The notes under the pieces were generated by a model that had not been told where the DNA came from, made no database searches, and worked only from the letters and a program-made list of their open reading frames with translations. From Porphyromonas canoris (GTDB lineage Bacteria; Bacteroidota; Bacteroidia; Bacteroidales; Porphyromonadaceae): a DNA stretch of 64,000 nt. Location of the stretch: assembly GCF_000769115.1 (NCBI RefSeq), contig NZ_JQZV01000013.1:709026-773025 (forward strand), read 5' to 3'. The translations under genes were made by a program, and so were the position numbers. This document shows, in pieces, positions 33,073 to 41,683 of the stretch. Each line of letters opens with the position of its first letter. Positions within the stretch are counted from its first letter, which is position 1.

Positions 33073-34662
33073 ATGGTATTGCTGAGACTCGTTCATCCAA
33101 ACAGAAGAATAATATTTCTACTGCTGTCAGTCTTACTGGGAGTTTCATCTGTATCTCAGGTTTCAGGTCAGCAGAGGAGTTCTGCCTCTCTTCCGTCTAC
33201 TCTTGATTGGACTTGGAGAAGCGATTCTCTGCATTATCTTGTGGGTGAGCAGCTCCGGCTGCCCTCTCTTCTTGTTTTTGCTCCTAAGGGAAAACCATCC
33301 GATGTAGGAGTCTCTTATATCTCAAAAAGCTCTTATCCGAGCATCTTATCTTCTATTCCAAAGAGGGAAGATTCTTATCTTCTTTTTGCTCAAGGAGCAA
33401 AAGATAGCAGGCTGTTCTCCTTGAGAGGAATGGCACAATTCAGAAAAAAGAGAGAGCAAGAGCTATCGCACAATTTGAGCAATCACTCGGATCGTTTCTA
33501 TCCATTCATTATAGCGGATACCGTAAGGCAGAATGCAAACTCCGAGATCTATACTCTCTCTTTTGATGCAGGATATAAACTGAATCGTCTTTTTTCTATC
33601 GGTCTTTCTGCCGGATACGAAGGAGAGATTCGGTATAGCAGGAAAGATCCGCGAGTTCAAAATCTATCTTCCACCGTTGATGGCGCATCTTCTGTAAGTT
33701 TGAATCTTAATCGTTTCGGCATCTTAACGGCAGGAACGGTAATACAAAAGGAGATACAGCAACTCAGTTATAGTGTTCTGGTGCCGCATTCATCCCAGCT
33801 CATTTATATCATGAGACCTCTTGGAGAGTACAACTTCAGGTATTCAGGGAAAAATGATAACGGAGCTTACCGCCACAAATACACGGCTCTTTCCGGACGG
33901 GGAGCATGGATATTGCCTTCCCGAAATGCTTTGCTCGGGTTCTCTTACCTCCGAACATCTTCCCGTTTAGAGACGAGAGACGCCGGTGTTTATCTCAGTG
34001 AACTTAGAGGGCGAAGCATCAGTACCGATTTTCAGGCAGATATTTGGTCTTGGAGCAGATCCCGTCTATCCCTGCACGGAACATACACAACACAAACCAA
34101 AGAGGGAGAAGAGAGAATCTACAAGAGGGTTCAGATAGACGAACACAGCTCTTTGACTAAACCGGTATTAGTCGCTTCTCAGCAGAGTTATGCCGAGTCT
34201 CAGTATGATCTAACTGCCGGAATCAAGTGGCTGCAACATTTTCAAAACAGCATCTTTTCCACATCACTGGACTACGAGAAACAGCACTTTAATGCTCGTC
34301 ATCTTAGTGAACCTCTTTTTTCATCCTTTGATAAAAGCAGCCTTTCTCCGGTATTGAGTCTGCGCTGGAAGAACCGGAACGAAACACTATACAGCCATAC
34401 AATGTTCAGAAGCAGGCATCTTATCTCCGGACAACATGAACAGAAGCTCAATAAAGAGCAGCCCACATATATAATAGAGCGAGATCGTCTGCTCTTTAGG
34501 CGTGGAGCGGATGATGCTTATGCTCTTCAACAAGAGTTTCGGCTACCGGTCGGAGCGAAAAAACAAAATGCTGTGGTCTTGGGAGGAACAGTGCAGATTT
34601 TGCATTGGAGAGGATTAGGACAGGCTCTTGAAGGAACATGCAACATTGCATATTCATTCTAA
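33073..34662 (+). CDS. DUF6850-like outer-membrane barrel protein
   Basis: The 529-residue exported protein has a signal peptide (hydrophobic 14-30, ending VSGQ) and a long mature part with repeated amphipathic strands and aromatic residues, typical of a large barrel of the DUF6850 type seen beside DUF4876 genes. Examples are LSFDAGYKLNRLFSIGLSAG and the closing strand GTCNIAYSF with a terminal Phe, the usual barrel-assembly signal. It is the third gene of the operon. Role unknown; a second outer-membrane part of the same uptake or export device is inferred. Confidence 0.7.
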   Translation: MVLLRLVHPNRRIIFLLLSVLLGVSSVSQVSGQQRSSASLPSTLDWTWRSDSLHYLVGEQLRLPSLLVFAPKGKPSDVGVSYISKSSYPSILSSIPKREDSYLLFAQGAKDSRLFSLRGMAQFRKKREQELSHNLSNHSDRFYPFIIADTVRQNANSEIYTLSFDAGYKLNRLFSIGLSAGYEGEIRYSRKDPRVQNLSSTVDGASSVSLNLNRFGILTAGTVIQKEIQQLSYSVLVPHSSQLIYIMRPLGEYNFRYSGKNDNGAYRHKYTALSGRGAWILPSRNALLGFSYLRTSSRLETRDAGVYLSELRGRSISTDFQADIWSWSRSRLSLHGTYTTQTKEGEERIYKRVQIDEHSSLTKPVLVASQQSYAESQYDLTAGIKWLQHFQNSIFSTSLDYEKQHFNARHLSEPLFSSFDKSSLSPVLSLRWKNRNETLYSHTMFRSRHLISGQHEQKLNKEQPTYIIERDRLLFRRGADDAYALQQEFRLPVGAKKQNAVVLGGTVQILHWRGLGQALEGTCNIAYSF

Positions 34663-34731
34663 TTATCCGAAGACTTCCGACACATTTTTGTATTCAAAGT
34701 TTATCACTTATTGTGTATTACAATCACTTTT

Positions 34732-35622
34732 ATGTCTAATGTTATTGAGTGTAAGCAGTTGTCTCATGCTTACGGCAAGCGTATCATCTACGAAAATCTC
34801 AACTTCTCTGTTCCTCAGGGACGAATCATGGGATTATTGGGAAAGAATGGAACAGGAAAGACGACAACCATAAACATCCTGAACGGTTACCTGAAGCCTC
34901 TTTCCGGATCTTGTACCATTTTTGGAGAAGAGTGTCACAGACTTACTCCTGCTACTAAAGCCCGTATAGGACTTTTGATAGAGGGGCACGTTCAGTACAA
35001 CTTTATGCGTATAGAGCAGTTGGAGCGTTTTTACAGCGCATTCTATCCGGCTTGGAATAGTGAAATATATCATACACTCACTTCCAGACTAAAGGTCAAT
35101 CCTCGCCAGACCATAGGCTCAATGAGTAACGGTCAGCGTTCTCAAGTGGCCCTTGGTGTAGTATTGGCTCAAGAGCCGGATCTGCTTATCCTTGACGACT
35201 TTTCGCTCGGATTGGATCCCGGTTACCGCAGACTCTTTACCGATATACTGAAAGAGTACACAGCCGGAACGCAGAAAACCATCTTTTTGACCTCCCATAT
35301 CATACAGGATATGGAGAGACTCATAGACGATTGTATCGTAATGGGATATGGAGGTATCATTGTACAGAAGAGTGTAGGCGAGCTTATGGAGAGATTCAGA
35401 CGCTATACCTTTGAGTGGAACCATGATGATCTGCCACAGCATGAAGCATTGTACCAGCCGTCGAGGCTGTTAAGTAAGCGGGTCGAACTCTTTAGTTTCT
35501 TACCCTCCCAAGAGATAGAACAGCTTCTTACTACCCTTTCCGGAGGAGAGAGGGTCATAGTAGAAGAAGAGCGTAACCTCTCATTGGAAGATATCTTCAT
35601 AGGTCTTACCGGTAAATATTAA
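34732..35622 (+). CDS. ABC transporter ATP-binding protein
   Basis: A 296-residue ATPase with Walker A GKNGTGKTTT near 40, signature MSNGQRSQ near 140 and a Walker B reading LLILDDFSLGLD. The usual catalytic glutamate after Walker B is aspartate here, which in other ABC proteins lowers hydrolysis. The H-loop (LTSHIIQDME) is intact. The ATG at 34732 replaces an earlier TTG. It starts 69 bases after the barrel gene and 11 bases before the permease, so these two form the transporter. The C-terminal 90 residues are unlike the core and may be regulatory. Confidence 0.85.
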   Translation: MSNVIECKQLSHAYGKRIIYENLNFSVPQGRIMGLLGKNGTGKTTTINILNGYLKPLSGSCTIFGEECHRLTPATKARIGLLIEGHVQYNFMRIEQLERFYSAFYPAWNSEIYHTLTSRLKVNPRQTIGSMSNGQRSQVALGVVLAQEPDLLILDDFSLGLDPGYRRLFTDILKEYTAGTQKTIFLTSHIIQDMERLIDDCIVMGYGGIIVQKSVGELMERFRRYTFEWNHDDLPQHEALYQPSRLLSKRVELFSFLPSQEIEQLLTTLSGGERVIVEEERNLSLEDIFIGLTGKY

Positions 35623-35633
35623 CACAAAACAAG

Positions 35634-36314
35634 ATGAATCTATTTCGTTCCTTACTCTATAAAGAGTGGATTAAAACCAGGGTAACCACTGTGGTTCTTT
35701 TCCTTGCCGCTCTTCTTTTTCTTCTCTATACACTGTACAATTTTCATAGAGCACTGCGCATACAGGATGTTGCTCACTTATGGGGCGTGATGTTGGAGAG
35801 GGATGCCATTTTTGTGGATCGTCTCAGATATATTCCGATGATTCTTGGATTTGTTCTTGCCACTGCCCAAATGATTCCGGAAGTACTGCAAAAGAGATTG
35901 AAGCTGACACTTCACCTGCCTCTTTCGGACATTAGAAGCACTTACTATATGTTGGCTTATGGAGCAAGTTTTATCTTCTCCTTTGTCTTATTATTGTTTT
36001 TGGGATCTGCTATTTCTTACGGAATGTATCTTCCTTCAGAGCTTTTAGGGCGCATTCTCTATTCTCTTATCCCCTGGTGTATGGGTGGTTTTTCTTCCTA
36101 TTTTCTCACCTCTTGGATCATTCTCGAAGGTAATATGCGTATGAGAGCTATAGCTCTTCTTATTTCTGTGGGGCTTCAGAGTCTCTTCTTTTTGGATACC
36201 GCGCCCGAAGCCTACACAATTGGAATGTTGGTTGTGCTTTCATCTATTCTCCTGTTTACGGCTCTTTTGCCTCTCTATGCAGTGTATCGTTTCAGGAGAG
36301 GATATGTCTATTAG
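35634..36314 (+). CDS. ABC transporter permease
   Basis: The 226-residue protein has six membrane segments by eye (about 18-36, 63-80, 103-128, 140-160, 170-187, 195-215), with the first following the basic stretch LLYKEWIKTR typical of ABC-2 permeases. It is encoded 11 bases after its ATPase. ABC-2 permeases of this kind more often export than import, so the operon may export a compound or move a lipoprotein rather than import a nutrient through the inner membrane. Confidence 0.8.
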   Translation: MNLFRSLLYKEWIKTRVTTVVLFLAALLFLLYTLYNFHRALRIQDVAHLWGVMLERDAIFVDRLRYIPMILGFVLATAQMIPEVLQKRLKLTLHLPLSDIRSTYYMLAYGASFIFSFVLLLFLGSAISYGMYLPSELLGRILYSLIPWCMGGFSSYFLTSWIILEGNMRMRAIALLISVGLQSLFFLDTAPEAYTIGMLVVLSSILLFTALLPLYAVYRFRRGYVY

Positions 36315-36350
36315 TGTTCCTGTATCTTTCAAAAAAGACTTAGTATCATC

Positions 36351-37577
36351 ATGAAATATATAAGATTCATACTCATACCTGTTGCCATATTGCTGATGAG
36401 CTATTTTTTGCCACTGCTCTATGGTTATCTTTTTACTCGGTCGGATAAAGTCCCATTCGTTCTGTACAGTGAAGTGGAACAGACTTTTGTAAAAACCGAA
36501 GTGCAGGACGATAAACTTCTCAGAAGTACCATAGATGGGGCAAAAGAGTACACAGAGGTAGAGTTCGACAGCATCCTCCCCACTTTTTATGCGAGACAGC
36601 TGGTCGCGGATAATCGCTTTCCCGACACACTGCTGGGCAGAAAGATTAACTTCCAGGCTGTCCGAGCCACCAACTTTATTCACAGGTTTTCGCCTAAAGA
36701 TATAAACAGGACACCTCCAAAAGCCTATCAGCTGATCGAAAGTGCCTCCGGACGTGTCAATCTTAATCCGGCAGAAGATATTTTTGTATTTAGAAATCAC
36801 AGAATTTGTTTCATCAATGGCAAAACCAATGCTCTTGATGAAGAAAAGAACGAACGCTTCAACTCCGTTTTTCTGAACTCCAATCTCTCTTTTCCTATAT
36901 ATAAGACAGCCGGTAATGGAAACGCTCGAAAGGAGTATGACGAAGGTTATCTCCTGCTCGACTCCAAAGGTTCTCTCTTTCACTTCAAGCAGGTAGAGGG
37001 AAAACCCTATTTAGAGCAGATTGCCACAGAGAACCTTTCTGCTCCGATTCTATATATGGAGCTGTGCGGATTCACAGACCGTTCCAAGCTCGCCTACATC
37101 TATACCGAAGATGGCGCACTCTACTTCTTGAAGCATCAGCCATACTCGTTTCAGAAGGTGGATCTACCCAAACTCAAACACACCCAAGAAGGCTGGATGG
37201 CAATAGGGAATATGTTCTACACTACTTATCGTATTCAGCAAAACGATGGCGTCTCCTTTATTGCCATAGAGACCGAAAGTGGCAATCAGGTGGCGAGTCA
37301 TACGATCAAGTTTGAGACGGACAGGGTAGAGCAGATCGGCAAAATCCTTTTTCCTTTTCGTCTTACTTTCTCTTCGGGAGAGAGTACACGTATCTATCCG
37401 AGAGGCGAACTCGGCAATCTTTACACCCTTGCACTCTCTCTTGTCCTGGCTCTGATATATTTCATCCGGTATAGAAAGCGAGTTACCTTACCACTCTTAG
37501 CCCTATCTTCCGCCTTGATTCTATTATCCGGAATTTATGGCTTCATGGCATTGATATTATTGGGAAAGAGATCTTAA
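36351..37577 (+). CDS. DUF4857 inner-membrane protein
   Basis: The 408-residue protein has an N-terminal membrane segment (about 5-30), a large periplasmic part (31-345) and two further membrane segments near the C-terminus (about 350-368 and 376-402). This matches the DUF4857 family, which accompanies ABC genes like the two before it. The periplasmic part contains repeated beta-rich units (YTEDGALYFL, DSKGSLFHF) that recall propeller-like folds. It ends the operon and is followed by a strong terminator. The function is unknown. Confidence 0.75.
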   Translation: MKYIRFILIPVAILLMSYFLPLLYGYLFTRSDKVPFVLYSEVEQTFVKTEVQDDKLLRSTIDGAKEYTEVEFDSILPTFYARQLVADNRFPDTLLGRKINFQAVRATNFIHRFSPKDINRTPPKAYQLIESASGRVNLNPAEDIFVFRNHRICFINGKTNALDEEKNERFNSVFLNSNLSFPIYKTAGNGNARKEYDEGYLLLDSKGSLFHFKQVEGKPYLEQIATENLSAPILYMELCGFTDRSKLAYIYTEDGALYFLKHQPYSFQKVDLPKLKHTQEGWMAIGNMFYTTYRIQQNDGVSFIAIETESGNQVASHTIKFETDRVEQIGKILFPFRLTFSSGESTRIYPRGELGNLYTLALSLVLALIYFIRYRKRVTLPLLALSSALILLSGIYGFMALILLGKRS

Positions 37578-37640
37578 ATTTTCTTTATCGGATTACTCTT
37601 TAGTGGTTCACAAGGAACTCTCAAAAAGGAGTGTTTCCGG

Positions 37641-37690
37641 AAAGTCATCGGTCAAGAAAAATTATTCTTTCTTGACCGATGACTTTTTTA
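37641..37690 (+). terminator. Strong rho-independent terminator of the TonB/ABC operon
   Basis: A perfect stem of about 19 bases (37641-37659 with 37668-37686), an 8-base loop and a T run mark the end of the operon. Confidence 0.88.
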
Positions 37691-37732
37691 TTAGAAGAGA
37701 ATAATGAAAAAGGAAAACATCGTCTCTCAATT

Positions 37733-37978
37733 CATTTTTATACATTCCGTCTCTTCTTCATCCCTTTTTCTATTTTGCTCGGAGGGGGTGTTTTCAGAGC
37801 ATGAGCGAACTGTTAAATCTATCTCGTTTTATTAACATAAATTTCGATGCCTGTTAAGTAAAAACGGTAAACGAGCATATTCTTTCGGCTTAACGTGTTT
37901 AATTTTTCAATGAACACGTTTAGTGATTTCATTAAACACGTTTACCGGATTTGATTAACGTGTTTAGAAATTTTATTG
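37733..37978 (+). repeat. Dispersed 250-bp repeat, copy B
   Basis: Direct copy of the repeat at 27910-28165, with an 80-base core from 37890 that differs from copy A at only two or three bases. Copies A and B lie on either side of the whole TonB/ABC operon. Confidence 0.85.
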
Positions 37979-38556
37979 ATGCTATTGATTATTAGAGAGT
38001 TAGCGTTTTTCTCTACAAAAAGAGCATTTTTGTCTTAGATTTTGCATTAGTTTTTATTTACATTTGAATAGCTTTAATTTTTGCTTTGTTAACTCAGGAG
38101 AGAGCGATCAGACGCCCAAAGAAAAAATTTTTCTCAAGTTTTGAATTTTCTGTATTACTCTTATTATGAGTCTGTTATCCTATATCTTCCCCTTTTGCAT
38201 CTTTCTAAAGAGAGTGTGGGGTGATTTATTCCGGAAAATTCTAAAGCCTCATTTTTATATATTCCATACCACAAACACTCTCTTTTTGACCTCCTCTTTA
38301 TTTCAAATTTATTGTCATTATTTTTGCTTTACAGAGGAGAAAATATGTAAGAGAAAAGTTTGGATTGAGAAAGATATAAATAGAAGAAAACCTCTTGAAT
38401 GAGTTGATATTTTTTTTATTTTTGCTTTTGTTGAGTGCTTATGGATTCTCTACTTTTTTCTTTTGGATACCTCTAACTATTATGAAAGGCAGAAATAAGG
38501 GAAGAAGGTAGAAGAGTTCAGAGTTTTTTTCAAAAACGTATTAAATATCCACCTTT
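37979..38556. other. Gene-free upstream region of the CRISPR operon, with a repeat fragment
   Basis: Bases 38250-38270 repeat the opening CATTTTTATATATTCCA of the dispersed repeat without its core, inside a long inverted pair (AAAGAGAGTGT near 38209 with ACACTCTCTTT near 38277). TATTTTTG at 38417-38424 is a candidate -7 element for the CRISPR operon. No gene is supported. Confidence 0.5.
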
Positions 38557-40164
38557 ATGGAAACACCTAAACATAGCAGACATATTTTTATATTCCCTTT
38601 TCAGTGGGACTATATAGACCACCCTTCCGGCAAAAAGAAGAATACATCGTATGGTAAACGAACCGATTTGGATGCTTTTGACCGACTATTTACAAAGGTC
38701 AGTCCTTTGAAACGACGCTATTTTGAGATAGGTCTTTCCGCAGAGCATTATAGCGAGTATGTTTATTTTCACCCATTTGCTCGAAAAGCACTCTACGGTA
38801 CCAAAGAAAATAGATCGATCTATTTTTATGAATTGGAGGTTGATGGAGGACGTTACTGTATAGATATAAATACGGGTTCTTTGTCTGTAACCTATGAGTT
38901 AAGACTTGAAAGTGTCTCTCTTCATGCTTTTAATACGGGTGTCGGTGTTATTTCTTTCTCTCTGTACAATGATAAATATGTTGAGGAGGAAGATGTTTTA
39001 CGTATAAACGATTTTGGACGTCGTCTCTATCCTCAGTTTATGGCTTCGGATGATCGCTTAAAAGCAAAAACAACTTTCTTGGCAAACTCTATCTCCGGAA
39101 GTATTGGAGATATGAGCTTTTATGATGACTTCAGTCAGTTTGAACAGCTCATAAATCATACCGATATATTTTTACCTCCGGATCATATTCGTCAGGTTTT
39201 TGGTTATAAGCCAACGGATAAACTCGGAGATGACCGGTGTAAGTTTGTCTTTAGAAATAGCGATGAAGAGACAGGGCGAATTAGAATATCTCCGGTCATG
39301 GATGACAGGATGTATTTTTTAAGCTGTTTTTATAGTAGAGAACTAGCTGAGAGTTTAAAAGAAAGTGAAAGGAATTTTTCAAGAGAAGAAAAAATACAAG
39401 GGGGACTATGCTTTTTGCCGGAGATGGGATATGCATACGAAGTTGGAAAGAAAAGAGATTTCTGGTATCGCTATCTGTTCGGAGACGGACTCTTTAAGGG
39501 GGTAGCAAGTGATCGTCTGCAGTTGGAAGAGATCAAAAGATGCTCTTATGAGAGATGGATAGAGGCTGGTACCCTGATTGGTATTACGAGAGATTCTGCT
39601 GTATACACCATAGGTTGGGATGTTATAGAAGGACATTTTATGAGTATGTACTATCAGATGGCTATTTTGTGTTTGGTACAGCGTGCTTCTGTCCTAAGAT
39701 TTAGCGGTGAGATATCCTATCTTACAAGTCAGATTCGTAGGGGAAAGAGGAAAGCCGGTAGCAATATCAAGGAGCTTTATGAAAACTATATTCGTTTTTT
39801 GAATGAACTCTATTTCCGAGAGGTTACATCGCAGATACAAGGTATGGAGATGTATGAGATGTTCCAAAAAAATATGAATATAGAGCGTGATACTAAAGCT
39901 TTAGAAGGTGAAATGACAGAGCTGTTTGGTTATCTGGACATAGATGAACAGAGTAAGCTCAATAGAATTGCCAATCTGTATCTGCCTTTAGGGCTATTAA
40001 CAGGAGTTTTGGGAATAAATACATTTGCAAAGGGAGGAATCTTTTCTGAATTCCTTGGTAGTGACTTATACATCCAATGGCATGCAGGAGATATTGTAAC
40101 ACTTCTTGTTATGGCTTTGTGCCTATTTGTCCCTATTCGATATTACTTAACTCATAAAAAATAA
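38557..40164 (+). CDS. corA: CorA-like membrane effector of type III-B CRISPR
   Basis: The 535-residue protein has a long soluble N-terminal domain (1-460) with beta-rich then helical parts, and two C-terminal membrane segments (about 476-497 and 512-531), the CorA layout. The ion-pore motif GMN of true CorA channels is replaced by GIN (LTGVLGINTF). The gene directly precedes the cmr operon. In Bacteroides fragilis a CorA protein in this place is a membrane effector activated by SAM-AMP made by Cas10, causing loss of membrane integrity. The same role is inferred here from position and architecture. Confidence 0.75.
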   Translation: METPKHSRHIFIFPFQWDYIDHPSGKKKNTSYGKRTDLDAFDRLFTKVSPLKRRYFEIGLSAEHYSEYVYFHPFARKALYGTKENRSIYFYELEVDGGRYCIDINTGSLSVTYELRLESVSLHAFNTGVGVISFSLYNDKYVEEEDVLRINDFGRRLYPQFMASDDRLKAKTTFLANSISGSIGDMSFYDDFSQFEQLINHTDIFLPPDHIRQVFGYKPTDKLGDDRCKFVFRNSDEETGRIRISPVMDDRMYFLSCFYSRELAESLKESERNFSREEKIQGGLCFLPEMGYAYEVGKKRDFWYRYLFGDGLFKGVASDRLQLEEIKRCSYERWIEAGTLIGITRDSAVYTIGWDVIEGHFMSMYYQMAILCLVQRASVLRFSGEISYLTSQIRRGKRKAGSNIKELYENYIRFLNELYFREVTSQIQGMEMYEMFQKNMNIERDTKALEGEMTELFGYLDIDEQSKLNRIANLYLPLGLLTGVLGINTFAKGGIFSEFLGSDLYIQWHAGDIVTLLVMALCLFVPIRYYLTHKK

Positions 40165-40170
40165 AAAGCT

Positions 40171-40413
40171 ATGAATGTTATTTGTTGTGTATGCTGTTGT
40201 GTTGCTATTTTAGCAATAGCTTCTGTCGCAATTGTTTGGATTGACAGATGTATGAAACTAAAGATCCGAAAAGAAGAGCTGGAGCATGAGGAAAAGATTG
40301 ATAAATTTCGTCAGGATGCGATCTTAAATAATCATGCCGATTGGCAGAGAGTAATACAATCTGTACTAAAGTCCAATGAGGAAATCATTAAGTCTTGCAG
40401 AGATAAGCACTGA
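40171..40413 (+). CDS. Small membrane-anchored protein between corA and cmr1
   Basis: The 80-residue product starts with a cysteine-rich membrane segment (ICCVCCCVAILAIASVAIVW, about 4-23) followed by a charged helix (LKIRKEELEHEEKIDKFRQ) and a short C-terminal helix. It starts 6 bases after corA and 31 bases before cmr1, so it belongs to the operon. In related SAM-AMP systems this slot holds a phosphodiesterase (NrN) or SAM lyase; this protein is too small to be either. It may bind CorA in the membrane. No family is recognised. Confidence 0.65.
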   Translation: MNVICCVCCCVAILAIASVAIVWIDRCMKLKIRKEELEHEEKIDKFRQDAILNNHADWQRVIQSVLKSNEEIIKSCRDKH

Positions 40414-40444
40414 GAGTAATAATTAAAACATAACTAATAAAGGT

Positions 40445-41683
40445 ATGCAAAGACTAACATTTGAACTCATTCAACATACCCCTATCATTCACTTTCAGGC
40501 GAATGATAAAGGGGCAACACTTCGTGCATCGGAGGTCAAACCAAAGCTTGATAAGTTTATCTTGAAAGAACACAAAGAAAAACTTCCTAAGAGTGTTATT
40601 AAGGAGAGAGAAGAAGATAAAGAAAAGAAAGAAGCCAAAGAGTTTCGAAAAAGTCTTGACTACAAAATGAGGATTATAGCTCATAATGTAGATTTTAAAG
40701 ACATAGATGCAGAAAGTGCACCTATGTACTTTGGAAACATAAAAGCAAAAAAGCCCAAACGATTGGCTACGGCAGAGAGTGTGAAGATAATCATATTGGT
40801 AAAGGATGAGGTTCTAAAAGGTTGTATAGAGCAGTCCATTGTTCGGTTCTTTCAACTTCACAACTTTGGTACAAGACAATCCAAAGGATACGGTTCGTTT
40901 ACAGTAAAGAGCGATGGAAAAAAGGGAATTAGAGATGTCTATAAATACTCCTTCGATGTTTCGGGCGACGACTACAAAGAGGTTATGAATAGAATAAACT
41001 ACTTTTATAAAAGCCTTAGAAGTGGTATAAACGAGTATAGAGGGAAAGGAGAACAAAAGACAAGTATCCTTTACTTCAAGTCGGCACTACATTACTACGT
41101 AACGACCGTTCTAAATAAACAATGGGACAAAAAGAGCATCAAAGAGTATTTCTTTCCTCAGCAACTTGAAGAGGAAAAGAAGAGGCATAAAATAGAAGAT
41201 ATTTCTTCTAAAGAGAAATACGATTTTAGAGATCTATTAGGTTTCTCTACCGATGAAGCACGAGGCAAAGAGTATCAGGTCAAGAAGACTTGCAAAAAGG
41301 AAACGGATAAAGGGGTAGAAGAGTTTTCTCGTTTGAAGTCTCCCATCCAGTTCAAGCCTATTCGCTTTGGCAATAATTTTACTGTGTTTTTTGATGTCTT
41401 CCCGGAATCTTCTGGATGGAACGACTTTTTAGGTAGCGAAGTTTGCGTGAAAGCTCTACACAAAGAAAATGCTACTCCTCTCAGAGAGAAGCCCCTCATC
41501 TTGAAAGTTCCAACGAATATTGATTTGAAAAAAGCTCTTAGGTATATATTCTCAAATATAGATCCGGAACAAAGAAAATCAACAGCAATGAAAGAGGGTA
41601 AGGATATTTTCAATGATATAAAAGCTATTTACAATAAACTTCATAAAGAACTTCACGATGAACTCGAAGGAAATAAAAAATAA
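40445..41683 (+). CDS. cmr1: Type III-B RAMP protein Cmr1
   Basis: The 412-residue RAMP protein opens with LTFELIQHTPIIHFQANDKG, the Bacteroidetes Cmr1 start, and contains the glycine-rich loop FGTRQSKGYGSF near residue 143. Cmr1 sits at the 3' end of the crRNA in the Cmr complex and helps hold the target RNA. It overlaps cmr2 by 26 bases. A lysine-rich insert (50-75) is unusual in composition. Confidence 0.82.
   Translation: MQRLTFELIQHTPIIHFQANDKGATLRASEVKPKLDKFILKEHKEKLPKSVIKEREEDKEKKEAKEFRKSLDYKMRIIAHNVDFKDIDAESAPMYFGNIKAKKPKRLATAESVKIIILVKDEVLKGCIEQSIVRFFQLHNFGTRQSKGYGSFTVKSDGKKGIRDVYKYSFDVSGDDYKEVMNRINYFYKSLRSGINEYRGKGEQKTSILYFKSALHYYVTTVLNKQWDKKSIKEYFFPQQLEEEKKRHKIEDISSKEKYDFRDLLGFSTDEARGKEYQVKKTCKKETDKGVEEFSRLKSPIQFKPIRFGNNFTVFFDVFPESSGWNDFLGSEVCVKALHKENATPLREKPLILKVPTNIDLKKALRYIFSNIDPEQRKSTAMKEGKDIFNDIKAIYNKLHKELHDELEGNKK

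Noticed and set aside
38166..38402. 78-codon open stretch upstream of corA
   Set aside because: It spans the fragment of the dispersed repeat and an inverted pair, and its translation has no recognisable feature.
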